DNA of 64,000 nt from Syntrophomonas sp. (GTDB lineage Bacteria; Bacillota; Syntrophomonadia; Syntrophomonadales; Syntrophomonadaceae): contig JAENYG010000015.1 in the NCBI GenBank assembly GCA_016841875.1, positions 1 through 64,000 of the forward strand, given 5' to 3'. The translations under genes and the position numbers were made by a program. This document shows positions 9,656 to 17,471 of this stretch, piece by piece. Every line of letters starts with the position of its first letter. Within the stretch, counting starts at the first letter, position 1. The notes below the pieces were generated by a model that was not told where the DNA came from, ran no database searches, and worked only from the letters and a program-made list of their open reading frames with translations.

Positions 9656-11107
9656 GTGATCAATTTGAAAAGTTTGGGATTAGGGAAGATGCTGGCGGCT
9701 GTAGTAGGGATAAGTCTGGTATTAAGTTTTTTAGTCATTATTCCCCTGCAGGAGGCAGGTGCGGAGGAAGAGATAGTATTAACCATAACCGGAAATGGGG
9801 TTGAAAAAGAGGTCACGTTTACTATGGCTGATCTGCGGGTTCTGCCCCAGAAGACATATACCTATTCCGGGTATAATCACTGGCCGGCTTTAAAAGTATT
9901 TAAAGACCGGACTGGTCCTACTCTGCAGAGTATTCTGAATGAGGCGGGATTAAAAGATAATGCTACTCTCTTGAAATTTAAACCGTGCGGGGGGATATAT
10001 GTCCATGTTGACTATACCATCGAGCAGATGCTGGAAGAACAGCGCTATTATTTCCCTGAAGGCGAAGTGGAAGGTGATGTGGCAAGCTGGCCCCCAAAAA
10101 GGGGTGAAGCCGGAAAAACTCCAGTGGAAACCATAATTGCTCTGGATGATTCTGATGGCAGGTTGTGCTTCGGCCAGGTAGCTCCTAATGAGCCTACTGG
10201 CGGTGATTGTGTCATGATTCAGCAAATAATCGATAATGGCGTGCTTGAAGTATCTGCTGAAGACTTAAGACAGTGGCCGGTACCTTCAATTGATTGTCCT
10301 TCCGGTACTATCAGTGCAGGAACGAAAGTTTCACTGATAAAGCCAGATGAAGTACCGGATAATGTCATGATGTATTATACCCTGGACGGTTCCGAGCCGA
10401 CTTATGGGAGCTATATCTTCAATATCAGCTACCCCAACTTTCAGGCATTTCTTAATGCACCGATACCAGTTAATGAGGATACGGTCATTAAAGCCAAAAC
10501 TATTGGTTTCGGCCGGCTGGATAGTGAGGTAGTAACTTTTAGCTACCAGGCGGAAAAGAATTTTTCCGATACGGTGGGGCACTGGGCTAACGATAACATA
10601 AAGTATCTGGTGAGTAAGGGAATAGTCAGCGGTATGAGTGATACGGAGTTTAAACCTGAGGCAAAGGTTACCCGGGCTCAGTTCGCCAAAATGTTAACGG
10701 CCGCTCTAAAGATTGACCCAATCAAGGGCTCGAGTCTGACTTTTAGAGATGTACCGGATGACGCCTGGCATCACGATTATATAGCAGCTGCAGTCAAGGC
10801 GGGCCTGATTACCGGTTATGATGAAACTACTTTTGGACCTGATGATAATATAAGCCGGGAGCAGATGGCAGTTATCATTTCCCGGGCACTGCCTGCAGCT
10901 TCTTCCCTGAACGCGGATGATATACAGGGGGTATTGAGCAGGTTTAAGGATAATGGGGACATAGCATCCTGGGCAGAAAAGGGAGTATCTGTAGTGGTAA
11001 ACTGCGAAATAGTAAATGGCATGACTGAGGATACTTTTGCCCCCGAATTATCTGCTAGCCGGGCTGAGGCTGCAACTATTATTTATAGGATGTACCAGCA
11101 GTTATAA
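9656..11107 (+). CDS. SLH surface protein with SUOX-like and chitobiase-C-like domains (paralogue of 5351)
   Basis: 483 residues from GTG 9656, preferred over the upstream in-frame GTG at 9623 because GGAAAGGTGG lies just before it. Signal peptide ~1-36 (QEAGA cut region). SUOX-like domain ~40-190 (LTITGNGVEKEVTF, GPTLQSILNEAGLKDNATLL), chitobiase-C-like sandwich (MYYTLDGSEPTYGS) and three SLH domains (VTRAQFAKML, ISREQMAVII, SRAEAATII). Domain order and many peptides match the 5351 product, so the two arose by duplication. The YSGYNHWP segment is shared and replaces the expected Cys-containing motif. Confidence 0.85.
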   Translation: MINLKSLGLGKMLAAVVGISLVLSFLVIIPLQEAGAEEEIVLTITGNGVEKEVTFTMADLRVLPQKTYTYSGYNHWPALKVFKDRTGPTLQSILNEAGLKDNATLLKFKPCGGIYVHVDYTIEQMLEEQRYYFPEGEVEGDVASWPPKRGEAGKTPVETIIALDDSDGRLCFGQVAPNEPTGGDCVMIQQIIDNGVLEVSAEDLRQWPVPSIDCPSGTISAGTKVSLIKPDEVPDNVMMYYTLDGSEPTYGSYIFNISYPNFQAFLNAPIPVNEDTVIKAKTIGFGRLDSEVVTFSYQAEKNFSDTVGHWANDNIKYLVSKGIVSGMSDTEFKPEAKVTRAQFAKMLTAALKIDPIKGSSLTFRDVPDDAWHHDYIAAAVKAGLITGYDETTFGPDDNISREQMAVIISRALPAASSLNADDIQGVLSRFKDNGDIASWAEKGVSVVVNCEIVNGMTEDTFAPELSASRAEAATIIYRMYQQL

Positions 11108-11222
11108 GCACTGGGAAAGACAGATTTGGATCAATAACAAACCGGTACTAAATCCTGACCTTTGGAATAGTGAGGTTATAGGGAGAAAATAGTAGTATTT
11201 AACTTTTATGGAGTGAATCGAA

Positions 11223-12461
11223 ATGCGAGTGAAAAAGTGCAGAGCCAATTCCGGACTCAATCAACTTATTACTTTTGTTCTAATGGGGATAATGCTGTTC
11301 AGTTTACCGGGATTTGTTCATCCCAGTCCGGCAGGTGCGGTCTGTGGCAGTGTAGGAGTACCCTCCGATACCCTGACCATCAAAGTAGGTTATTTTGGCG
11401 GACCCTATTACACTAAAAAAGTCTATACCTTGACCGATTTTGATACCCTGTTCCAGGTTCAGCAGGCTTATACTTTTATGGATAGCATGGGGGCTATATG
11501 TGTAGATGCAGCTGTAGGGGTGAAATTAAGCGATTTACTAATAGATGCTGGAGTAGATGTTAACTCCATTCAGACTTTCTACATTAATACCAATGATGTT
11601 GAAGTTGGATGGTATATTAACCTGGATAGATCGGAATTGCTGGATACACCGCGGTATTATTATCCCAGCCTGCCGTCGCACTGGGATTACGATACCAAAT
11701 CTCCCAAGGAGGGGGCTTTAGATGGAGCGGTGCGGGTGGAACCTATCATAGCTTATAAGGACAACTGGCGGAGATATGACCCTACCCCGCATTTCGACAA
11801 TTATGATACATCCTCCAGGTTTCGGCTCTTGTTCGGACAGAAAAACGTTTTGGAGGATAATGCCTATCAATCCGCTAAATGGATACATACCATTGAAATT
11901 ATGCTGGGGGGTATGCCTCCAGCCCAGGTAAGTCTGGATCAGGATTGGGTGAATCTCAAAGTGGGCAGCACGGTCCAGCTGACAGAAATTGTAGGTCCAG
12001 ATGAGGCTACTGACAAAAGTGTAAGCTGGAGTTCCAGCAACCCGGATGCAGCCATAGTTGATGAAAATGGCCTAGTTACAGTTGTTGGTGAGGGCACGGC
12101 GGTTATAACCGTAACCACCATAGTTGGTGAGTTAACGGCTAGCTGCATTGTTAACGGCCCGGATCAGAGTACCGTTGCGCAAAATAGCGGTGGTAATCTG
12201 ACCGATAATAGTGGAGAGGCAGCAGCAATCAACAATCAACAGCATCTGATCGAAAGGGAGCTGGCAGAAAATGTTGTATACCTGGAAGAAGCAGGTGAAC
12301 AGCCCTGGCGGGTATTTGAGATGTCTGCTGATGCTGTAGCTCTGCAGCAGCAGGAAAGAGACCATGTTTTAGATACTTACGCTGCGATATTATTTTTGCT
12401 CTTATTTATATTTGGCTCAGGTAAAAGATACATTGAATATGCAAGGGAGGTAGCAATGTGA
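11223..12461 (+). CDS. Exported SUOX-like / BIG2 protein with C-terminal membrane anchor
   Basis: 412 residues. Signal peptide ~1-40 (HPSPAGA). The N-terminal ~190 residues look like a diverged SUOX-like domain (VGVKLSDLLIDAGVDVNSI, PRYYYPSLPS). A BIG2 immunoglobulin-like domain covers ~236-314 (VSLDQDWVNLKVGSTVQL, VSWSSSNPDAAIVDENGLVT). After a polar linker, a hydrophobic helix (AAILFLLLFIFG) and a basic tail (KRYIEYAR) form a stop-transfer anchor. Its stop codon overlaps the GTG of the ExbB-like gene (ATGTGA), so the two are translationally coupled. It is the best candidate for the part that links surface domains to the membrane motor (inference). Confidence 0.78.
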   Translation: MRVKKCRANSGLNQLITFVLMGIMLFSLPGFVHPSPAGAVCGSVGVPSDTLTIKVGYFGGPYYTKKVYTLTDFDTLFQVQQAYTFMDSMGAICVDAAVGVKLSDLLIDAGVDVNSIQTFYINTNDVEVGWYINLDRSELLDTPRYYYPSLPSHWDYDTKSPKEGALDGAVRVEPIIAYKDNWRRYDPTPHFDNYDTSSRFRLLFGQKNVLEDNAYQSAKWIHTIEIMLGGMPPAQVSLDQDWVNLKVGSTVQLTEIVGPDEATDKSVSWSSSNPDAAIVDENGLVTVVGEGTAVITVTTIVGELTASCIVNGPDQSTVAQNSGGNLTDNSGEAAAINNQQHLIERELAENVVYLEEAGEQPWRVFEMSADAVALQQQERDHVLDTYAAILFLLLFIFGSGKRYIEYAREVAM

Positions 12462-13111
12462 TAACTTCTATTTTAACACCACTCCAGGATACCATGCATT
12501 CCATTTCCACTGGCTTACTTATGCCTACCATTGCAGTACTGCTGCTCATGTTGGCTGTTACGGTAGTGGAGTTCGGAGGGCTGATGACGGAAATCATCTT
12601 CGAGCGGCGTAAAGTAAAGATAAATATCCCAGAGATGCTGGAAGCTTTTCAGGGCAATAGTAATGAGAAAATCATGGAGGAGATTACTAACAGCCATTTG
12701 TTCCGACGACAGAAGGCTGCTTTAGGGGAGCTGATCAACCACAGCAGCTTGCCGGAGGTATCTCTGCAGGCTGTTGCCCGCAGGTTATTGTCCGAAGAGG
12801 AGCTGCATTATGCTAAAATAACCTCTCGTACTGATCTGATCGCCCGGGTGGGACCTATGTTTGGATTGATGGCCACTCTGATACCACTCGGACCGGGTCT
12901 GATTGCTATGGGGCAGGGAGATACCAAGACTCTGGCTGATTCTCTGCTAACTGCCTTTGATGCTACAGTTTCAGGTCTGGCGGCTGCGGCGATATGCTTT
13001 GCTATTTCTCGTCTGCGGAGAAGATGGTATGAAGATTATATGAGCTCACTTGAAGCATTTATGGAAAGTTTACTGGAGGTGTTTGCCCGTGAACGGGGGA
13101 CTAAGGAGTAA
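12458..13111 (+). CDS. MotA/TolQ/ExbB-type proton channel protein
   Basis: 217 residues. One N-terminal transmembrane helix (~18-42), a cytoplasmic segment, then two helices (~130-190) with the ExbB/TolQ-like stretch GPMFGLMATLIPLG, TLADSLLTAFDATVSGLAAA. ExbB-family proteins form the ion-conducting stator that drives a partner across the envelope. GTG start overlaps the stop of the preceding gene. It is followed, with overlap, by a single-helix protein carrying an ExbD-like aspartate, so both halves of a motor are present. A flagellar MotA role is unlikely: no motility genes are nearby and the protein is short. Confidence 0.85.
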   Translation: MITSILTPLQDTMHSISTGLLMPTIAVLLLMLAVTVVEFGGLMTEIIFERRKVKINIPEMLEAFQGNSNEKIMEEITNSHLFRRQKAALGELINHSSLPEVSLQAVARRLLSEEELHYAKITSRTDLIARVGPMFGLMATLIPLGPGLIAMGQGDTKTLADSLLTAFDATVSGLAAAAICFAISRLRRRWYEDYMSSLEAFMESLLEVFARERGTKE

Positions 13112-13403
13112 AAGGCTGAGGGCAGCAGAAGAAGTAAATCCACTTGAGGGTGCAGTTAATATTGTAGATGCTATGCTGGTATTTGCCTGCGGATTGATGC
13201 TTTCTCTGGTCATTCACTGGAATGTTAATCTGGACCAGGTAGGAGCGCAGGTAGAAGTTCAGATGGGCCAGGAGGTGACTGAAAGTCCGGAAATAGAGGA
13301 CAACCTGATCAAAAACCAGAATGAAGGGGGCCTTTATGAAAAAATGGGAACCGTTTATAAAGACCCTGATACCGGACAATTATTCATGGTTACTACTGAA
13401 TAA
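13089..13403 (+). CDS. DUF2149 / ExbD-like single-helix motor partner
   Basis: 104 residues from GTG 13089, chosen because GGAGGT lies 9 bases before it; it overlaps the ExbB-like gene by 23 bases. A short cytoplasmic N-terminus is followed by NIVDAMLVFACGLMLSLVI, which mirrors the VDVMLVLLIIFM helix of ExbD/TolR. Asp27 occupies the position of the proton-carrying Asp. The C-terminal ~55 residues would lie outside and are short and acidic, without the TolR/ExbD periplasmic fold that I know. This matches what I remember of DUF2149 proteins. Confidence 0.72.
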   Translation: MNGGLRSKRLRAAEEVNPLEGAVNIVDAMLVFACGLMLSLVIHWNVNLDQVGAQVEVQMGQEVTESPEIEDNLIKNQNEGGLYEKMGTVYKDPDTGQLFMVTTE

Positions 13404-13510
13404 CTTAATTTTGCTGGACAGATTTATATAGAATATGTCGGTTTTTCAGTATAAAATCCCCTGCAGGTAAAGCGGGAAAATGTATTTTAGATAAAGAGTG
13501 GTGAAAAGAT

Positions 13511-14083
13511 ATGGGGATTGGGCAGAAGATATTTGATAGATTTTCTCTCTATGATTTGATTATTATAGCCATGATGTCGGCTCTGGGGATTGCTATAAAG
13601 CCAATCATTGCGCCGCTGAGTCACATCCTGATTGGGCCGCTGCTTATTCCGCCCGGAGCGGTTACCGGTGGATTATATATGATCTGGCTGGTCTTGGGAT
13701 TTGGTATTACCGGTAAAAGGGGGACTATGACCTTGATTGGCTTGGTCCAGGCGATCCTGGTTATAGCCACCGGAATGGTTGGCTCCCAGGGGGTGATGAG
13801 CTTGCTTACCTATACTATGCCAGGTGTGGCGGCCGACCTGGGACTTTTAATAATAGGGCACCGGGTCTGCTGTATGCCCTGTGCCTTTCTGGCCGGGCTC
13901 TTATGCAATGTTACCGGTACCGTTATGGTGAATTTGGTATACTATCGTTTCCCTTTGATTCCATTGCTCTTTAGCTTGAGTCTTGCTGCTCTATCCGGGG
14001 GCATAGGTGGTCTAATCGCCTTTAAGATTGTACAGCAGATACGGAGATTCCAGAAGCCGAACTGGGATATAAACCAGGGGTAG
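13511..14083 (+). CDS. ECF transporter substrate-binding (S) component
   Basis: 190 residues, almost all hydrophobic, with about six transmembrane helices. The N-terminal pattern SLYDLIIIAMMSALGIAIKP is typical of ECF S components. It is followed by the A, A' and T components of one transporter, so this is a dedicated (group I) ECF module. The substrate is not readable from sequence. The FmdE-like and SUOX-like neighbours hint at a metal or metal cofactor. Start ATG 13511 behind GAGTGGTG. Confidence 0.75.
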   Translation: MGIGQKIFDRFSLYDLIIIAMMSALGIAIKPIIAPLSHILIGPLLIPPGAVTGGLYMIWLVLGFGITGKRGTMTLIGLVQAILVIATGMVGSQGVMSLLTYTMPGVAADLGLLIIGHRVCCMPCAFLAGLLCNVTGTVMVNLVYYRFPLIPLLFSLSLAALSGGIGGLIAFKIVQQIRRFQKPNWDINQG

Positions 14084-14142
14084 GTTGGCGTAATGATGAT
14101 AGTTGACGGGATCGAAATTAAAGTTAAGGTGGAAGCACGCTT

Positions 14143-14874
14143 ATGGATGCGGTGACAGTTAAAGACTTGAGTTATCAGTATTGGTCGGAAGGACCGTGGG
14201 TATTGAAAAATATTAATTTCCAGGTGGCCCGGGGTGAAATGCTGGTGATAACCGGACTCAGCGGCTGCGGTAAAAGTACGCTTTGCTATTGTTTGAGTGG
14301 AATTGCCGGGCATAGACGGGATGGAGTTATGCAGGGACAGGTACTGGTGAATGGAAAGGATGTCCAAGAATTAAGAGCAGCCAGTCTGGCTCTGGAAGCA
14401 GGTATGGTCTTTCAGGACCCGGATACCCAGCTTTTTTCCTCAAGCGTGGAAGACGAAATTGCCTTTGGCCCAGAGAACATCTGCCTTCCTCCAGGTGATA
14501 TCCGGGCCAGAGTCGATAATGTTCTTGACCTGCTGGGGATTTCCTCATTAATGGAGGCTAATCCTTACCACCTTTCCGGGGGAGAGAAGCATCTGGTGGC
14601 CCTGGCTGCAGTATTAGCCCTGGACCCGCCGGTATTGATATTGGATGAAGTGATGTCCCGGCTGGACAAGCAGGGTGTGCAGCGAGTGGCAGATGTTCTT
14701 AAAAGACTTAGAGCTGCCGGGAAGACTATAATTGCGGTTGAGCACCGGCTGGAAACCGTAACTTTTGCTGATCAACTGATGGTGCTGGCAAAAGGGACTC
14801 TGGCTCGATTGGGACCAATAGAAACGATTCTTGCTGATCAGGAGTTTCTGGCTGCCCAGCACTTAACCGATTAA
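14143..14874 (+). CDS. ecfA1: ECF transporter ATPase A1
   Basis: 243 residues. Walker A GLSGCGKST (38-46), Q-loop FQDPDTQLFSSSV, signature LSGGEKHLVALA, Walker B VLILDEVMSRLD, switch His in AVEHRLE. The phrase DPDTQLF is characteristic of ECF/CbiO ATPases. It powers uptake together with the second ATPase and the T component just downstream. Start ATG behind AAGGTGG. Confidence 0.9.
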   Translation: MDAVTVKDLSYQYWSEGPWVLKNINFQVARGEMLVITGLSGCGKSTLCYCLSGIAGHRRDGVMQGQVLVNGKDVQELRAASLALEAGMVFQDPDTQLFSSSVEDEIAFGPENICLPPGDIRARVDNVLDLLGISSLMEANPYHLSGGEKHLVALAAVLALDPPVLILDEVMSRLDKQGVQRVADVLKRLRAAGKTIIAVEHRLETVTFADQLMVLAKGTLARLGPIETILADQEFLAAQHLTD

Positions 14875-14908
14875 TAATCAAAGGATATAAAAAGCCGGGG
14901 GGATATCA

Positions 14909-15601
14909 GTGCATTTTTTAGAATTAAGCCAGGTGAATTTCCATTATCCTAAACAAGAGAAACTGGCGCTGGATAATATCAACCTGGAAATAGAGCAAAA
15001 ATCAATAACCGCTGTCATCGGACCCAACGGCAGCGGTAAGACTACCCTGAGCAAAGTGATGATCGGAGTTTTTCCGGCGACCGGGGGAAAAATTCTGTTG
15101 CAGGGCGATCCGGTAAGCGAATTATCGCTGGCGGAAATCGGACGGAGCATCGGATATGTGTTTCAGAATCCTGATTTACAGCTTTTTTGCGGTACAGTAG
15201 CTGAAGAAATCGGGTTTGGCTTGATCAACCGGGGGTGTGAGCCGGACCGGGTAAAGGAAAAAGTGGATTTCTACCTGGATTATTTTCAACTGGCTGAATA
15301 TCGAAATGCCTTTCCCCTGCATTTAAGCCAGGGAGAAAAACAACGAGTAGCTATAGCCTCGGTACTGGCTGCTGAGCCGGAGTTCTTGATTCTGGATGAA
15401 CCTACTATAGGGCTGGATACCTATCGCAAAAAGATCTTAGAAGGTTATTTGCAAAAGATCGCCTGTTCTGGCCGGGGAATGGTCTTGATCAGCCATGATA
15501 TGAGTTTTGTAAATCGCTTGGCAGACCGGGTTATACAGATGGAAAACGGCCACATAGTGGATGATGGTGATTGGAAAGGAAACAACGGCTATGACGCTTG
15601 A
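14909..15601 (+). CDS. ecfA2: ECF transporter ATPase A2
   Basis: 230 residues from GTG, behind GGGGGGAT. Walker A GPNGSGKTT (38-46), FQNPDLQLFCGTV, signature LSQGEKQRVAIA, Walker B FLILDEPTIGLD, switch His LISHD. It pairs with ecfA1 as the second nucleotide-binding half. Its 3' end overlaps the T-component start, indicating one transcript. Confidence 0.9.
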   Translation: MHFLELSQVNFHYPKQEKLALDNINLEIEQKSITAVIGPNGSGKTTLSKVMIGVFPATGGKILLQGDPVSELSLAEIGRSIGYVFQNPDLQLFCGTVAEEIGFGLINRGCEPDRVKEKVDFYLDYFQLAEYRNAFPLHLSQGEKQRVAIASVLAAEPEFLILDEPTIGLDTYRKKILEGYLQKIACSGRGMVLISHDMSFVNRLADRVIQMENGHIVDDGDWKGNNGYDA

Positions 15602-16307
15602 TCCACGGACGAAGATGGTTATAGTTATTTGCCTCTCCACCCTGGCTTTGATTTATAACACTCCCGAACGGCTGTTACAGCTTCTGATAGTCACCGTACT
15701 GCTGCTGCTGCTTTTTAGAATCGATATTCGTTCGGTTTGGGTTTACTTGAAGCGTTTTTTACAGCTCATGCTGGTTGTTTTTATAATACAGTGCTTTTTC
15801 ACCCGAGGTGGGGAAGTATTATTATCCTTAGGCTCTGTGGAGTTAATAAGCAGTCAGGGCTTCTTGACCGGGGCCAGTCTGGTTTTGCGCATCATAGTAG
15901 TGATTTCGGCTGCGCTTATTTTAACCACATTCAGTTCCAGGGATTTTATTTTAGGGTTGGTACAGTGGAAAGTGCCCTATGAACTAGCTTTTATGGTAAC
16001 CATCGCCATGCGCTTCCTGCCCTTGTTTCGCGACGAATTTGTCAATGTAGTTACCGCAGTGCAGTTGAGAGGTGTGGAATTAAAGCAGGTATCCTGGGGC
16101 AAAAAAATTGAATTATTCCGCTGTCTATTGTTTCCGGTGGTCTTTGGAGCACTGCTGAAAGCCCAGCAGTTGGCGGTAGCCATGGAATCCCGGGGATTTC
16201 GGGCCTATCCCCGGCGTACCTATTTGAGACGATTGGATTTTATTTTAGTGGATTATGCCGTGATGTTGATTTTTGTAACTGTTACCATCATACTGATCGT
16301 TTACTAA
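15591..16307 (+). CDS. ecfT: ECF transporter transmembrane (T) component
   Basis: 238 residues from ATG 15591 (MTLDPRTKM), preferred over the upstream in-frame ATG because GGAAAGG lies before it and the family usually begins with such a segment. Several transmembrane helices. Two coupling-helix motifs with Arg-Gly are visible: VQLRGVELKQ and AMESRGFRAY. These motifs contact the two ATPases in EcfT proteins. It overlaps ecfA2 by 11 bases and completes the transporter. Confidence 0.88.
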   Translation: MTLDPRTKMVIVICLSTLALIYNTPERLLQLLIVTVLLLLLFRIDIRSVWVYLKRFLQLMLVVFIIQCFFTRGGEVLLSLGSVELISSQGFLTGASLVLRIIVVISAALILTTFSSRDFILGLVQWKVPYELAFMVTIAMRFLPLFRDEFVNVVTAVQLRGVELKQVSWGKKIELFRCLLFPVVFGALLKAQQLAVAMESRGFRAYPRRTYLRRLDFILVDYAVMLIFVTVTIILIVY

Positions 16308-16331
16308 TATTAAGTTGATAATTGAGAAAGG

Positions 16332-17156
16332 ATGTGTGATTCAATGGTACCTAATAATGAAACAGATACCTACACTGTAAAGCCGGTTGGTATAGTAAGA
16401 AGTGTATTCCAAGACCCGGCAGATGTTCCGATCAAAGGGGGGGAGGCACGGATTGAAATGTTCCCTGGATACCAGCAGGGGCTGCTGCGGATTGCAGAGA
16501 ACTCTCATCTGTGGATACAGATGTGGTTCCATAAGGCGGACCGTGATCTTTTAAGCGTGGTTCCAGGCAAGGTGAATTCTGATCTGCCTGAATATGGGGT
16601 TTTTTCTATTCGTGCGATAGGCCGGCCCAACCCGATTGGTTTGACTCTGGTCCGTTTAGAACGAGTAGAGGATAATCTTCTTTATGTAAGTGGTTTGGAC
16701 GCTATAGAAGGCACTCCGGTATTGGATATCAAACCTTACTATGAGCAGGAAATTGTTTTCTCCCCCATTACTCCATACATACGCCCTAAAAAAAGGGAAA
16801 TGCGTCAGGAGATCTTTCTTAAACAAGCGTTAAACCATCATCAGGAGAAATGTGCCGGATTGCTCCTGGGAGTGCGAATGGCTCTAATCGCAGATGATTA
16901 TTTTGGTCAATTAAATACCAGGGAATTAAAAATAACCGTAAACGGGTCATCGTGTCTGGCTGATGTATTACAGGGTTTAAGCAATGCCCGTTTGGCTAAT
17001 CCCCCACGATTTAGATATAACGAGACTAATGAGTTGGAACAAAGCATCTGGGAAAAGGATGGGAAACTCCTGACCATAACTGCCAGGCAGCTGATAACTG
17101 ATGATGAATTTCTTGATCTTGAAGATGAACAACTTTTTATTATTAACTTCGAGTGA
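16332..17156 (+). CDS. TrmO/TsaA-type protein with FmdE-like C-terminal domain
   Basis: 274 residues. Residues ~15-140 are TrmO/TsaA (YaeB) family: GRPNPIGLTLVRLE and LDAIEGTPVLDIKPY are family signatures. TrmO methylates threonylcarbamoyl-adenosine 37 of some tRNAs using SAM. Residues ~165-265 resemble FmdE (formylmethanofuran dehydrogenase subunit E): HHQEKCAGLLLGVRMA (His169/170, Cys174) and SSCLADVLQGL (Cys208) match the HGHxCPGLxLG and CAVDAIQ pattern of a metal-binding domain. TrmO-like proteins with this kind of tail may have a metal-related job rather than tRNA modification. ATG 16332 and 16344 are both possible. It lies 24 bases after ecfT, so is probably co-transcribed. Confidence 0.75.
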   Translation: MCDSMVPNNETDTYTVKPVGIVRSVFQDPADVPIKGGEARIEMFPGYQQGLLRIAENSHLWIQMWFHKADRDLLSVVPGKVNSDLPEYGVFSIRAIGRPNPIGLTLVRLERVEDNLLYVSGLDAIEGTPVLDIKPYYEQEIVFSPITPYIRPKKREMRQEIFLKQALNHHQEKCAGLLLGVRMALIADDYFGQLNTRELKITVNGSSCLADVLQGLSNARLANPPRFRYNETNELEQSIWEKDGKLLTITARQLITDDEFLDLEDEQLFIINFE

Positions 17157-17471
17157 TAGGGCAGGGGACGGTTTGTTGACTAATTTTAACGAAAGAGTAC
17201 TTAGGGGTCCGGCCTAAAGCTCAGTATTGAGAGTGGACCAGACCGGCCCGGCTCCGCCCAACTCCACTCTCATAATGTTTATTTCAGTTTTTGTAAAAGT
17301 AATTAGTAATTTAATCCTTATTTCAGGCAACCAGTCATGGTCAGTCTCTAAATTTCATTGGTACTACGTAGATCATCGGTTTGCCAAGAATTATTAATAA
17401 TACCAATGGATAGTATGAGTAAAGATCCTATTTTGGATAGTCAATAAGTCGTCTGCAGCCTCCTTGGGTAA
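17157..17471. other. Convergent intergenic region with half REP and inverted repeat
   Basis: No gene. A single REP-like arm (GGGGACGGTTTGTTGAC) lies at 17163-17179. A 9-bp perfect inverted repeat, GAGAGTGGA / TCCACTCTC, spans 17229-17271 with a GC-rich loop. It separates two convergent transcription units and may act as a bidirectional stop, but there is no clear T-tract. Confidence 0.5.

Noticed and set aside
12458-13111. Flagellar MotA
   Set aside because: Length, overlap with surface and ExbD-like genes, and absence of flagellar genes favour an ExbB/TolQ role.
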